From Glandiceps talaboti (lineage: Eukaryota > Hemichordata > Enteropneusta > Spengelidae): a stretch of 64,000 nt of DNA. Positions 26,701 to 38,162 of the stretch are shown here, piece after piece. Positions within the stretch are counted from its first letter, which is position 1; each line of letters begins with the position of its first letter. The position numbers and the translations under genes were made by a program. The notes beneath the pieces are model-generated. The model had not been told where the DNA came from. It saw only the letters and a program-made list of their open reading frames with translations, and ran no database searches. The stretch covers positions 19,343,297 to 19,407,296 of the forward strand of contig NC_135566.1 of the NCBI RefSeq assembly GCF_964340395.1, read 5' to 3'.

Positions 26701-29700
26701 AAGTAAACATATTTTCTATTGTCCTGTTTGCTCTGTTGCTAGCAATGCAGTAAAAGAGGCCACCCCTGTATTGACAGATGATCCATGAAGGTCAAAGGTC
26801 ACACTGCACTATAAATAATCATATTATAATACACACAAGCCTTGGAGTCATACACCAGTACACCAGTTGTTCTACATTTTTGTACATCAAGACAACCAGG
26901 ATGACAACTCACATCTATGTTAGAGGTTCTATGGTACACAAAATATCATCCAAATTCTTTTCGATTTTCATAATTATGCTTGATGAGATATAATCAATAT
27001 ATTTGGCAAAATTTTTCTTCATTTCGTCACAAAATACTCCTGTCATTAAACTAAAGGGTTTGTCTCTACCCATCAAGCTACTCAAACTGACAAAGTCCCT
27101 TTACATATTCTTTCCTTTCAGCTAAAAAAAAAAATTAGAAGGAATATCTAAATGTTGACACACAACCAGGTCATGTATCAATATTCATAACTGATTTTCA
27201 TCGCCGAAATATGACAACTTTGGAAAAGTCAATTTTTCACTAATTAATGTTTTAAACATCTGATGAAAAGATTTCACATCAATTTATGTCAATAAATAAT
27301 GAAAATATTATCTGTCAATACCTACAAGTCAGAAGTAAATTATTACAGTTATTAATATATAGTATTGTGAATATCATTATTAATTCAAAACCACAGTATG
27401 TTTGATGGGGGGGGGGGGGGGTTGCCTTGGAATAGAAAAATCACCTAAATTTCACTGAAATTAAAAAACTGACCTTAATTTCTAAGAAATGCGTTAACTG
27501 AAATGAAGCTTTGCATTTATGATGACAATGACAGTGATAGGATGCCATTCCTGCATGCTACATGTACATTTCACAACAAACCACATAGTACTATTTCACT
27601 AGCAATTTATGTCACAAGGTTATGTTTCAGACACAAGTGCCTGGATTATATAGTTCAACCAAGTAGCATACACTCTCATAATAATCCGGCTCTACATAAT
27701 GTAATACAGCAATAAATAGAACAGTACACTGTAAGTCATCTACTAGTAGTGTCACTGAAATTTTTTGTTGTAGGTCAAACTAATAAATCTTAGTTTCCTT
27801 GTGAGCTGCCACATATTGTAATACAAAGAAGGGAAACCCTAAATTTTGAAGTGCATCAAATTGTCTTAGAAGGCATACTGGTTAGTAATGCAGTTGTAAG
27901 TACAATTCAGTAAAACACAGAATAGAACTACGACAGAAATATAGACAGTCATTCATACGACTGCAAAATTATGTGTATTATTATACGTACTCACTTCCAA
28001 CACAAACATTCAAATATTGGATAAATTATCAAAATTTATTGCTATATCCCTCACCAATCACATAATAACTTTGTTTGGGTCATAAATATAGGTACATATC
28101 TTATATGTGGTGGTGGTGGTGGTGGTGGTGGTGGTGGTGGTGGTGGTGGTGGTGGTGGTGGTGGTGGTGGTGGTGGTGGTGATGACATAGAACTAACCTA
28201 CATAGATTACATTAACTTCACCTCTCCATGACCGCTGGCACTTTCATTGGAATGTGTACTGACACTAATAGGTTACGTTAGTGGTATTTCCAAATGTCAG
28301 TTTGTAAGTTTGGAACTCGATTTCTTCATGATTTGACTGTACATTTAAAATTAAGATACAACAAATATTGAACATCATGGGTATGTGTTAGATGGGTGGG
28401 GTGGGGGTGGTAGGTAAGACTAAGAGAGAGAAGAGGCTGATACTATACTGTGATAGTACTCTGACCTTGCTACATCAAATATGTACAGAGCTTGCTAATT
28501 TAGGCCAGCCAACTTGCAAGTCACTGCAATGAAGGCTGTATGTAATTTTGGTATGGGTCACTGGCTTGGTCTAAATTATGAATAATGAATTACATGTAAT
28601 GAGATGTACATGTACAGTGTATGTCTAGTGTAATTTATACATATGTACACCAGACTCGACAATAATTTCCCCTGAGACACAAAAAATATTATCATTAACG
28701 TAACAACGTTCACTTTCACAGCAAAAACAGTATTAAAGTGAAATAGTTCAAAAATAACCAAATAAACATGTATTTAATAATGGGTTTACATTTAGAGATT
28801 AGTTTCTCTCAAATTTTGCCAAATAAATAATAGGTTTAAAGGCCCAGTTCCAATTAAAACCTGGGTGAGAAAAACAGCTGTCTGGCAGAAATATAGAAAA
28901 ACTTGGTCTAGAACAAAAGAAAGATCCTACTTTACGAGGGCTTCTCTGATAAGCTAACACAAAGGAAACATGGTATGAAAGTTTTATTTGGGAAACCCCG
29001 GTAACAAAAGGGGGAGGGAGTCCAGAAAACACGGTAACAGGAGGGGGAGGGAGTCTAGGAAACCTGGTAACAGGAGGGGGATCTGGAACAACTTGGATGG
29101 ATTTCCATACATAATCTTGTACACACCTTACCCACACCCTTACCATAAATAACACTAAATGTAAAGTCAATTACATTGTGATATCATGGTATAATTTCAA
29201 TGGATGCTAACATCTCCTGCAAGATAACAATAATGTCCAAGCCATATGTACATTCTTAATGTTCTCACTACAATTATAACTCTTAGTATATTTATAAAGT
29301 CTTCACTTAAAATAGAACAGAGGTAATGGGAATAATTACAAGTACTTGGCATTAATGCTTCTGGTTGTTAATTACTACATAGTGTGTGAAATGTGTACAT
29401 AATGTATGCATGACTGGACTCCATCTTAAAATGTTATCATGCAATGTAATCTGTCTGAGACATTGTTGACTACTAGTATTTAGGGTCAATCTCTATTTAC
29501 CCTTCTTTGTTTACCTGAGCAACCTGTTTTGTTATTTAAAGACTATACTGATCTATGAACACCCCCATCCCACTCCATTCCACCCCACCCCCACACCCCA
29601 TATATCACTTAGGATGATTTTATGATTTTATCCATTTATATCACAGATACATTTTTTTTTCAATATTATCTGAAATATGGTCAAACAAAACTTCAAGTCA

Positions 29701-32700
29701 GCCTGTATAAGGCGACCAGATGAAATACAATATGTGACTGAAATGACCCCACTTTGATCCGCTTTGATAGGTCAAATGTGGTAATGGAAAATGTCATTGT
29801 CCTTTTTTTCATCAATAACTTGAATATTTCAGTATATAATACATACATCACATCAAATCATAACATATCAAAATAAATGCTACCTACCTACTAACCTAGT
29901 TTGAAATCAGAGCCTGCTCACAGTATTTACACTACATTTTAACATTGCAATACATCACCTTTTTACACTGACGTTTTATTTGCATTGTGCATATTTGGGT
30001 GTATAGATTGTCATTCAAAACAATGGCATAAAAAACCCAACCTACAAAATACATACATTTACACATAGCCATTTGACAAAATTTATGTCATGTATCCGTT
30101 CACATACCTTTCAAAAACAGGAAAGATCAGTATTGACAAATTTCAATTTTTAAAACGTTTTAAATTCAACTTCACTGAGAGCAAGTTCTTGTCATTTCAT
30201 ATTAAACTCGTATCTATCTCGTCAAGTTCTAGTCTCCCCATAAAGTGTACATTCTCATAGTCTAGTTCCTATATGGTATTGTTACAAGTGGTTTAGTTAG
30301 AGACCATTGTTGGCATCCAGACTAACATTCTCTGTAGTTGGACTCATCTTCGCTTATTCAACAAACTATATACTCATTATTTTTCCTTTATTTCTAATGT
30401 TCATGCCATTGCCATGCCATTTTCTTTGAACTACTACATACTAAAGGTAAGGGTCAGCAAGGAAAAAGTGGGTAGGGTCAGTAATTGAAACCATACTATT
30501 TTTACTTTCATTGGGGCTAAATTAGTAAATATATTATGGTAATTAGACTATGAATAGATTATTATAGTAATAGATATCATTAAGTACTGCCTATATGTGT
30601 TTCAAGGGTCAAAAGTTGTATTTGACACGGGATGCCCTTCTAATCTATACCCATTACATTTTATTTTATTCATTTCATTTTGTTATCTCCTTAAAATTTT
30701 AGACATTTCAATAGACTTTATCTACTGCATTTGCAGTGTGTCTAACAGTCACTGCATATGCAGTGTGTCTAATAAAAGATATAAAATGTTTGTTGTTGCG
30801 CCAATATGATGTGTGTGTGAAAAATTTGCTCTTCTTGCAAGTTATCAGTATCACATAGTATGCCATAGGGGAGCATCGAATGATCAAAAGAACTTGATGT
30901 ACAAATGTATGTAAGTAGCTTGCTACTTTCGCAGTGAGTGAGCTTTCACCATTTGTAAATAATCTTGGTAACATAATCTTACTCTTTATAAATATTACAG
31001 TTGAGGGCTAGATTGGACTTGCAGTTTATAGCAAATGGTCAAACTGATATACCAAGATAGTTTAGTGAAAGTAGTCTGGATGACCAAAATATGCACATGG
31101 TTTCTAACGGTGCCCTAACCATAACAACCGTCTGGTCATATCCCCTCAATCAGCACACATTTCTGTGCTCCCTCCTGCAGCACTGATATAAACATGATTA
31201 TGTTGTTGCGTCCCCATGTGATTTAGTTTAAACAGATTGGTGGTGGAGTCCTGGTTAGACATTGAACATCATCGAAACAGTTGTACCAAATGAATATTTA
31301 ATGAACGGTGACGACAGTTCATTATTACTAGTGACATGCACTTTTAGCTCTTCACTCAGTATGGGGCTGAACCATAATTAACACCTTTCACCAGGGTCTT
31401 GACTATACTGTATGAGTGAAGGTATGGATCATAACGATACTGTCTGGGAACTAGACTAAGTGAAAGCAGCAAGGCTGTGAGAGAGTGTACTAGTATAATG
31501 GCCTCAAGACCAATTTAACATACCAACACATACATGTACATGCATGTACACATGAACTGTGATCACCAAATTCCTGTGACACCAAAACTTGACCCATAAG
31601 AAAAAATGTTATCTTTCAGTGTTTCACAGGTCAGGGCATACCATGCATAAGGACAGTACATTATGCCAGGCTCTATATATACATATATACAGTACATAAA
31701 ACAAGACAAAAGTACAATGCCAAAGCATCACCATTACACCACTTTTATTACCACTAATACCCGGTACTACCATAAAAGGCCCATGTGGCTCTTCAACAAT
31801 GTGCCCTTTGACTGCCACTGACAAATGCACAACAATATCCTGTGAGCCCTCAAATTTGGCATTCCCCTATGTCTTACTCTGAGGTGACTTTACATGGAGC
31901 AAACTCTAGTTGTTATCATTATGACCCACAATAAAAATCTGTTGTTTTTTATTTAGAGAGCACTTTGCCTGACAGTTATAAAAGAACACTATGGAAGTAT
32001 ACCACAAGTGAACATCTTCCAAATATGCATATTGTTGAGGTGAAGAATATGACATTTTAGTAAATAAAAACACAATCCTGCTAACGTAGAATGGGTCTCC
32101 TTGCTTTCATTGCGAAAAGTGTTCTGTTACATATATATATGATGTAAACTATTTGGCATCATGATTTGTGGACTTTGTTTCAAAGCCTTCTTGCAATGCA
32201 TTTCATAATTATCAGAAATGTAGGAATGGTAAAGCATTTTCAATAATAAATGTGGAATAAAATTATTTGTTCTCCATTGAAATATTTTGTTTTGGGGTAA
32301 AATATCTACTGTTGACCCTTGCTCACCTTTACATCAGTTGTATGTTAAATTGCATCATGTATGTCATGTTATTAATCAAAATGAAATCATGCCATTTTAG
32401 CCCACTTAAACTGGTCAACATACAATGTACACCATGTATTTTATACATGTATATTCATTTTTTTCATACAACCTGATATCTACCCTGGGGGGCCATCCTA
32501 AATTACAAGAAAACTTAGGTCTGCTATTTATAGAATAGTTTGGCCACCACACTAGTAGATCTCCCATCTTGGCCACCAAGCTACTGGGTTTCCTATTGCT
32601 TCAAAAATACCAACAAAACATAGAAACAGTACATGTCACATCTCAAAACTGTGACATGTAACATATGAAAGTAAAATTGTATAGCATATAAAAAAAGTCT

Positions 32701-35700
32701 TTTATCAGAACAGGAAATCTAGTTGACTGAATTGACGGAAATTCATTGTATGATTTCCTATAGTAGTTCTGCCTCTCATTTTGTATTGTCATTAGTTCTT
32801 TCCTTATAACACTTCATCACTCATAATATTTCAATTTTATCACTGTCCACATTTTTCATCAAAGACTATTCCATTTACACTTTCTGAATATTCTATTATG
32901 ACAATATTGGCTTCTCTAAATTTTCCGATTCATAACACTATTCATTCTCATTTTAAAGTCACATACATACATGTAATTATTTATAAAAAATCTGTGACAC
33001 TAGTAATAGACATCTTGACATTCATACTCAATTTAAGACTTCTAACTATACAGGACAAGGCCTCCAGACAGAAACATGTGCTAACTTCTGTAAAATTGTC
33101 AAAGTTCGGGATATCTGGATATCAGGATATCTCCGAAAGTAAGAGCTTGAAAAAGTTCAGGATATCTTGTCTAAAAACATTACCACACACATACCTACCT
33201 ACATGTTAGCTATATCCATGCTCTAATGGAAAGCAAAACTTAGAAAACACATCAAAGTATTCCCCATTTTCTAGATCAGGATGAAACACTTTCAATACAT
33301 ACAGCTATAAATACAGATAGATATGAGATGTTGTGGTAAACATTTACTTGATGGACTTAGACTCTGATTAGCTACTTATAAATGTATCTTGCACTGACCA
33401 TAATGTACAATTGTATTGAGCAGTTTTTTCCTTTTCTTAGCAACCGATACACATGTGCCTGCTTTGTAGTGTAATCCTCTCTCTAATATGCCCTGAGGGG
33501 GTATTTCCAATTGTTAGTACACAAAAAAACTACAAACTGAGCAAAACAGGATTAATTAAGGCCAGGACTTAGGTTGACACTTGGTAACATGTGATAGGTA
33601 CTACTGTAGTCAGGTCACAGAAGCCCTACATGTAGTAATGAAATAGATAAGGTCCCATGCTAATGCACATCAAATCTTGAATTACAAATTGCAACTACAT
33701 ATACATGCCCTTTCTTAGATCCTCAGCAAGCTGGGGACAACATTTTAAGACACTTACTTGTTTACATTACAGGGGAGGTTGACCTCCTACTAGATATTCC
33801 TCACTATACACATATTAATGCTAAATTTTTGTTAAAAACTGACTGACATTTGGACCGATACTTTGCATGCAGACTTATACATGCTAAAATATGTAGTTGC
33901 AGACTGTCTTGTCAAACAAGCAGAGTGTCATCCTTATAAGGAACGCATGACAGGTCACAGGGTGAGATTATTTATATTATGGAGGCAAACTCCCTTACAA
34001 AGTGTTTTTTTTTTCTAAAAACAATGTTGAGTGCATTTTTGAGAGGTTGCCAAATAACTATAATTTCAAACAGTCTAGAATATGCATATTAATTTATTAT
34101 TCTGTGTATGTGAGGTGGGTCTTTCTTTATGACTGCAACATAATAATATTCAATATAAATTTCTAGTTCTATACATGTAGTTCTATAGCTTGGTGCCAGT
34201 GCATTCCTAAAACATGGAAAATGGATATATATGAGTCACATGCTACAAGTTCTTCTAAGTTCTATGACTCAATGTTTCCTTTGCACAAATTTGAAACTAG
34301 AAATGCAAGCCCTACATTTTGTAATTAATCTCACATGTCAAATGCCAAAACAGTGTCAACATTTTGAGAGTATCAGGGTACAACTTACAAGTTCTATACC
34401 TTTCAAGAAAAGATATTGATGCATTCTTTCAGTTTATATCAATTTTTTTATAAAACATATTGTCATTCAAATGAATGTACATTTGGTGGAACAATACCAC
34501 AACAATGGCTGAGATGTCAGATTTTATATATACATGTCTACAGAAAACAAATTTAAACAGGTGAGATTTGTTTCTATGTCAATACTAATGAGGTCATATT
34601 GAAGACATGCAAATCTTTTAAGCCAAATATTAACAACCTTCAGGGTCAAAGCGCCAATGTGTTTTTCTCTCTTTTTCCCAGATTTTACCATAACAGTAGG
34701 TTATAGGTAGACATGATAGAAGCTCAATTTGTTCTAAAGAACACCACATATCAATTCATGTTATTATTGTTGTTTCTGATATTGTGTGAACTGGTGTACA
34801 TGACCTTCAATTCTGACATATTGAGTGACTTTGAGTAAAGAGTTTGCTTTGCATGCTGACAATAATAATTTATAAGTTTACCTGCCACCACAAGAGCTTC
34901 ATTTGGTCCAGATATTTTAATACAACAGCAATCACACTCACAACACATGGTTCAGTAGTATTTAACAAGATGTAAAGATGTCACTAAATATGGCCGAACT
35001 ATGTACATTCATTATCTGTGTATCTATTTGCATATTTAAACACTCCTCTCTATTAATAATGTTAATATTTAACTTGTGGTTGATGTAATTTTTGACTATT
35101 AACACAGTTTATATCACCTTGGCAACAGGGTAAAAATTTAACAGGAAAGTTTTAAACTTTGTTAATACATAAACGCTCAAAGTTTAGGAGTGTGGAGTTT
35201 GATCAAGTTTTTTAGAACTATTCTGTGCATATATCTGCAGGCATTATGTACTACTTGAGGCATGTCAACATGGTGTGACTAATTTTTTCCATTCTACATG
35301 TATATTACATAACAATGATTGGGCAACCTGAATGTCTCAATCAATGCTAAAATTTAAAAGTTTATTTCATACAGCATCTGATATTGACAAGTTCTATGAA
35401 TCGAACACTGATGGAAAGATTTTAAATGTTTCCTTTGCACAAATTTGAACAAACTTTGACACGGTCACACCAGATGGCAATTTCTTACCCTGCATACCTC
35501 AAATACTCTGGCAAGCACTATAGTATTAGGGTACAAGTTCTACACTTTGGAGAAAAGCTTTGAAGCCGTATTTTCATAAAACACATCACTGAGCAAAACC
35601 TACACTAGGTGGATCCTTACAATCAGTGGCTGCAATGACTTGCATACGTGCTACAGAAACCAATGCAAAATTTGTAAATTTGTTTTTGTACATCAATGTA

Positions 35701-38035
35701 ATGAGGTCATGTTGAAGAAAGGCAAATCTTAAAAGCAAACAACTCTCAAAATGCAACTTTCAAGGTCATGGCATGCTTGTCTTTCTCTTTTTCCAGAATT
35801 CAACCATGACAGTGCAGTGATGCATGCAGACATCATAGACATGTTTAGAGTTTAACGTGTTCTTCAGAAAGCAGAAAAAACTTGCGACTGGTTTTGTTAG
35901 GGTGTGATCAACAATTAGATAACTTAGTGGGTGGACATGACATTCACACCTGACATGTAGACCAAAGAAAGAGTATGCTTTGATGACATAAAATAAACTA
36001 TAACTTAGTTTACCTGCCACTACAATAGCTTCATTTGGTCCAGATATTTTACAACAACAGCAGTCACAATCACAACACATGATTTAGCAATATTACAACT
36101 CCAACTTCTGATAAGACGATCACCTGTTATCGAATGTATGTATGGCTGTATGTACTAATCCAAGACATTATAGAATTTACATATTCCCATTAGTTATCAA
36201 AATGTTAATATTTAACTCATGTCAGGTAATTTGTTTAACTATTGAACTTACTGCAGTTTGTATCACCCTGATAACTTTTTAACAATTTCAAACTTCTGTA
36301 TAACACTCAAAGTTCTACAATGTATGAATATAGATTTTGATGAATATTAAAGAAATACAGTTTTCAATTTTTTTCTTTTAACTATGCCTATATTTGCCAG
36401 GTAATGTTTACTGTATGGCATGTCAACATAGCATAGCATACAGAGTGTGACTCATACCTTCCATTCTATGACACAACAACAATAGGTCAACCTGACCCTC
36501 CAGGCCATGTGACTTTCACATGACTGCCACAGAAAAACATGCACTATGTACGCAACAATTAGCTGGAATGCTCTTTCTGTGACAATACACGGTCAGAAAT
36601 TTCAATTCTTATTCCACTGCAGACTATTTTGTACTAAACTGTTACAGTTCTATAAAAATAAAAACATAACCAATAAAATTCTGCATTCTTCACATTTTCA
36701 AAACTATTTTCCTGAACACCTCTTTTTTCTCCAGTGTGAGTGCAATTTCTTCTATTTGTTAATACCATGACACAATGGCGGTTCATAGATATCAGAACCA
36801 ACCAATGAATTTTCTTAAGACACTGCATTATATTTTCTACCCTTATTGTATTATTTTGTTAACATTGCATAATTAGTATTTTTTATTTGAGGGAGGGGGT
36901 TATATTTTTTAGAACAAACATAAAAGTAGTCATTTTATTATTTCACTTCTCACATTACCATGATAAAGTCTGATTACTAATTTGATTTAAGTCAAAAACA
37001 AACATAAACATGACATATTAATGATAACATTTCTTTTGTTTGATCTTTACACTATATACTAATTATCAAATACATCTATATTTTATATCCAAACTTTCTC
37101 TAGGGCAAAATTTATGGGATAAAATTTGTTTTCACAAATGAAATGTAATTATCTCCTCAAAAATGAACTCCTATTGCAGACCGAACGCCATGATGGAAAA
37201 ACCGAGTGTTTAGCCTGTTAGTAATAATCATTGACATGATTGAATGATATATTTCCATGTGACCAGTCTGACGATCCGTATTTGGGTCACACACACCCTA
37301 TCACGGTATTTTCCTTACTTCACTACAAAACAATCCAAATTGACTTGACAATAATAACAGCTTCGAATATCATAACCGCATTTTCGACATTGTTATTTAG
37401 AAATTAATATTGATCGATGATTTTTAAAAATGCTTTGTTCCAATTTTACAAATTACATACATCTGTTATGTCGACTGTCCCGTTTGAGAAACTGGAATAT
37501 TTTCATTTGCGTAGTTCGCGTTACGTTCAAGTGTTTTGTGTCCACACAATCCTGTTAGATATGGAATTCTTGGGGATTCTGGTCAACAAAGATCATATTA
37601 AATGCATTCCATTTTTTCAATTCACAAAAGTAACATTATATAATATATTAGTTTTACCACGAATAAGCGTCAAAAGAACGTTACACGGAAGGAATCTAGC
37701 TGGGGAATCTGGGAGTGGGAAACCCTACTACACTAAACGTTCACAATCTTACCCTTTACTTCGCGAACTGTCAGTTGTATTTTGAACATCGCAAAACACT
37801 TTTTCACAGATATAACAAGGGCTCATATTTCGAAATAAGCAGTACAACGCCCACACGTAAATGAAATACTACGTAGGTACGAGTTTACGTGTAGTAGTAC
37901 AGTAGAGCGAGGTAGCGAAAGGGGTTGTCATGTATTAACTAATCTGCTCAATTTTCAACCAAATCCGAGGTCAAAAAGCCACTCACCGGAGACCACCAAC
38001 GCTTCATTGGGTCCGACGGTATGACAATTTCCCAT
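8730..38035 (-). CDS. FLOT2: Flotillin-2, complete, canonical first exon
   Basis: Membrane-microdomain scaffold of the SPFH/prohibitin family, which hetero-oligomerises with flotillin-1 at the plasma membrane and endosomes. Coding exons in transcript order: 38035-37987, 14692-14396, 13510-13278, 12639-12520, 11649-11435, 10847-10664, 9820-9674 and 8762-8730. They sum to 1278 nt, giving 425 aa plus TAG (human FLOT2 is 428 aa). All junctions are GT-AG and in phase. The start MGNCHTVGPNEALVVSG is identical to the human N-terminus as known for the family, with the Gly2 myristoylation site and Cys4, and exon 2 supplies Cys19/Cys20 (GGCCG). The SPFH domain runs over exons 2-3, with FTIKDVYDRVDYL holding the Tyr160/Tyr163 region. 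Exons 4-6 encode the Glu/Ala-rich flotillin coiled coil (EAEAERM-type repeats). The C-terminus ends VLKKVPGAKA. Intron 1 is about 23 kb and contains three alternative first exons. Confidence 0.96.
14314..14372. mobile_element. Short MITE with TAGTCTAG termini
   Basis: This 59-bp element contains TAGTCTAGTTCC at one end and GGAACTAGACTA at the other. It is flanked by an 11-bp direct repeat ATGATGACATA (14303-14313 and 14373-14383). Its interior (ACCGTGTTCCGATTTTA) matches the larger hairpin element at 41141-41258, of which it looks like a deletion derivative. Confidence 0.75.
14735..15008 (-). mobile_element. tRNA-derived SINE, full length
   Basis: On - it begins with a tRNA-Ser/Leu-like head. 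The A box TGGCCGAGTGG lies at 14998-14988 and the B box GGTTTGAACCC near 14955-14945. A body follows containing CGGTTACTCCGGTTTCC and ATGAGGGATGGCTCTC, and it ends in AATAAAGATTATTATTA. It sits in flotillin-2 intron 1, about 40 bp from exon 2, in the same orientation as the gene. The head is not scored as a working tRNA because it is fused to the SINE body. Confidence 0.8.
15550..16264 (+). mobile_element. LINE 3' fragment (ORF2 C-terminus)
   Basis: 15672-15914 reads NDELNIHERAVQTAQRIIGT and LPSLQSIFHSR, then KDASHPAHTHLLNCYPL. FYPSVIHILN follows near 15940. This is the typical C-terminal end of a non-LTR retrotransposon ORF2. A 3' UTR ends in a TTATTATTA-type tail near 16260. The same family is present at 40227-40870. 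It is degenerate and inactive. Confidence 0.75.
16759..16848 (-). mobile_element. MITE, TAGTCT family
   Basis: On - it starts TAGTCTAGTCCCTATATGG and ends near GGCATCCAGACTATAA. The flanking 9-mers GTGGGTCAC (16750-16758) and GTGGGTAAC (16849-16857) are a near-perfect target duplication. Same family as 30258-30324 and 47521-47598. Confidence 0.75.
17432..17855. repeat. Diverged tandem duplication of about 230 bp
   Basis: 17432-17650 and 17665-17855 share GGGGG-tract, TTTGGCAGAATGGA, CTGTCAAG(C/T)(A/G)CTACTCATA and TTATGCCATAT blocks in the same order. Both lie in flotillin-2 intron 1. Confidence 0.7.
18000..18099. repeat. Two tandem copies of a roughly 50-bp unit
   Basis: The unit ACATCATCTAGTTCTTATxx..GATCATTTGATAACACAAGT is repeated twice. 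It creates a Ser/Thr-rich open frame (17887-18120) that shows no other sign of being a gene. Confidence 0.85.
19669..19717 (-). CDS. FLOT2: Flotillin-2 alternative first exon 1d (MGNIHIAGPNEALIIS)
   Basis: Reads ATG GGT AAC ATC CAT ATA GCA GGA CCC AAT GAA on -, giving MGNIHIAGPNEALIIS plus the first base of a Gly codon, then a GTAAG donor. Its length (49 nt) and exit phase equal those of the canonical first exon, so it would splice in frame to exon 2 at 14692. It keeps Gly2 for myristoylation and the GPNEAL core, but position 4 is Ile in place of Cys, so the Cys4 palmitoylation site is lost. It lies about 5 kb upstream of exon 2, the nearest of the four first exons. No transcript evidence is available here. 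Confidence 0.85.
25707..25852. mobile_element. Hairpin MITE with arms of about 60 bp
   Basis: TTATTCTCCAATATTTTTCT at the left pairs with AGAAAAATATTGGGGAATAA at the right. Pairing continues inward through TTCAGTC, GGTCAC/GTGACC-type blocks and GTCACTACACG/CGTAGTGAC to a loop of about 10 bases near 25780. It is essentially one long imperfect palindrome, intronic in flotillin-2. Confidence 0.8.
28107..28181. repeat. (TGG)n trinucleotide microsatellite
   Basis: About 25 uninterrupted TGG units in flotillin-2 intron 1. No gene frame uses it. Confidence 0.95.
29002..29090. repeat. Three-copy minisatellite, about 35-bp unit
   Basis: Units contain GGTAACA(A/G)(A/G)(A/G)GGGGGAGGGAGTC and are adjacent. 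The third is cut short. It overlaps a dispersed repeat whose relatives lie near 53140 and 56300. Confidence 0.7.
30258..30324 (+). mobile_element. MITE, TAGTCT family
   Basis: Starts TAGTCTAGTTCCTATATGGT and ends GGCATCCAGACTA. It is flanked by ACATTCTCA (30249-30257) and ACATTCTCT (30325-30333), a 9-bp target duplication with one mismatch. Confidence 0.8.
31424..31458 (-). mobile_element. Shortened MITE, TAGTCT family
   Basis: Ends in GGGAACTAGACTA and is flanked by AGTGAAGGT (31415-31423) and AGTGAAAGC (31459-31467). An internally deleted copy of the family. Confidence 0.55.
34882..34948 (-). CDS. FLOT2: Flotillin-2 alternative first exon 1c (Cys-rich)
   Basis: On - it encodes MCCECDCCCIKIS, then GPNEALVVA and the first base of a Gly codon, followed by a GTAAAC donor. 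At 67 nt it leaves the same phase as the canonical first exon and would join exon 2 at 14692. Six of the first nine residues are Cys. The Gly2 myristoylation signal is absent, so the anchor would have to rely on cysteine acylation, or the cysteines may bind metal. It is the proximal member of a tandem-duplicated pair with exon 1b. Confidence 0.85.
36014..36080 (-). CDS. FLOT2: Flotillin-2 alternative first exon 1b (Cys-rich)
   Basis: On - it encodes MCCDCDCCCCKIS, then GPNEAIVVA and the first base of a Gly codon, with a GTAAAC donor. It is the same 67-nt length and phase as exon 1c, from which it differs by three conservative or near-conservative residues (Asp/Glu, Cys/Ile, Ile/Leu). Seven of the first ten residues are Cys. 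The amino-acid pattern is preserved although the surrounding duplicated DNA has diverged, which argues that the exon is under selection. Confidence 0.85.
37987..38035 (-). CDS. FLOT2: Flotillin-2 canonical first coding exon 1a
   Basis: Encodes MGNCHTVGPNEALVVS plus the first base of the Gly17 codon and ends at a GTGAGT donor. Gly2 (myristoylation) and Cys4 (palmitoylation) are the known anchor sites of flotillin-2. It lies just downstream of a CpG-containing promoter-like stretch, and is the farthest of the four first exons from exon 2. Confidence 0.93.
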
Positions 38036-38162
38036 ACTTCAAAATACCCGCTATATCTCACCAGCTGCGACGAAAATATGTGACAAACACCTGGAAAGGC
38101 TAGGTTTTGCGATATTGGGTCGTCAGTATGCAGGGACAACAAAAATGGCCGACAGCAACAGG

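Larger units (their letters stand above)
34180..36480. repeat. 1.13-kb tandem duplication carrying two first exons
   Basis: Unit 1 (about 34180-35310) and unit 2 (about 35310-36480) share many blocks in the same order at a constant offset near 1132 bp. Examples are GTTTCCTTTGCACAAATTTG (34273/35428), AATGAGGTCATRTTGAAG (34587/35699), the exon itself (34882-34948 / 36014-36080), GTTAATATTTAAC (35063/36204) and GGCATGTCAACAT (35259/36418). Divergence is substantial outside the exons, so the duplication is old and the exons have been conserved within it. Confidence 0.85.
14693..37986 (-). other. Flotillin-2 intron 1 and intronic promoters region
   Basis: About 23 kb of intron relative to the canonical first exon. 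Apart from the three alternative first exons and the mobile elements and repeats listed separately, no other coding exon is recognised here. The open frames in this stretch lack family signatures. The intron also carries several diverged dispersed repeats. Confidence 0.6.

Noticed and set aside
28799-29170. A 123-aa proline-rich - frame
   Set aside because: It is produced by a three-copy GGGGGAGGGAGTC minisatellite and a dispersed repeat.
37417-37785. A 122-aa + frame opposite the flotillin-2 5' end
   Set aside because: No recognisable domain, low complexity in hydrophobic residues, and it lies in flotillin-2 intron 1. Treated as chance.
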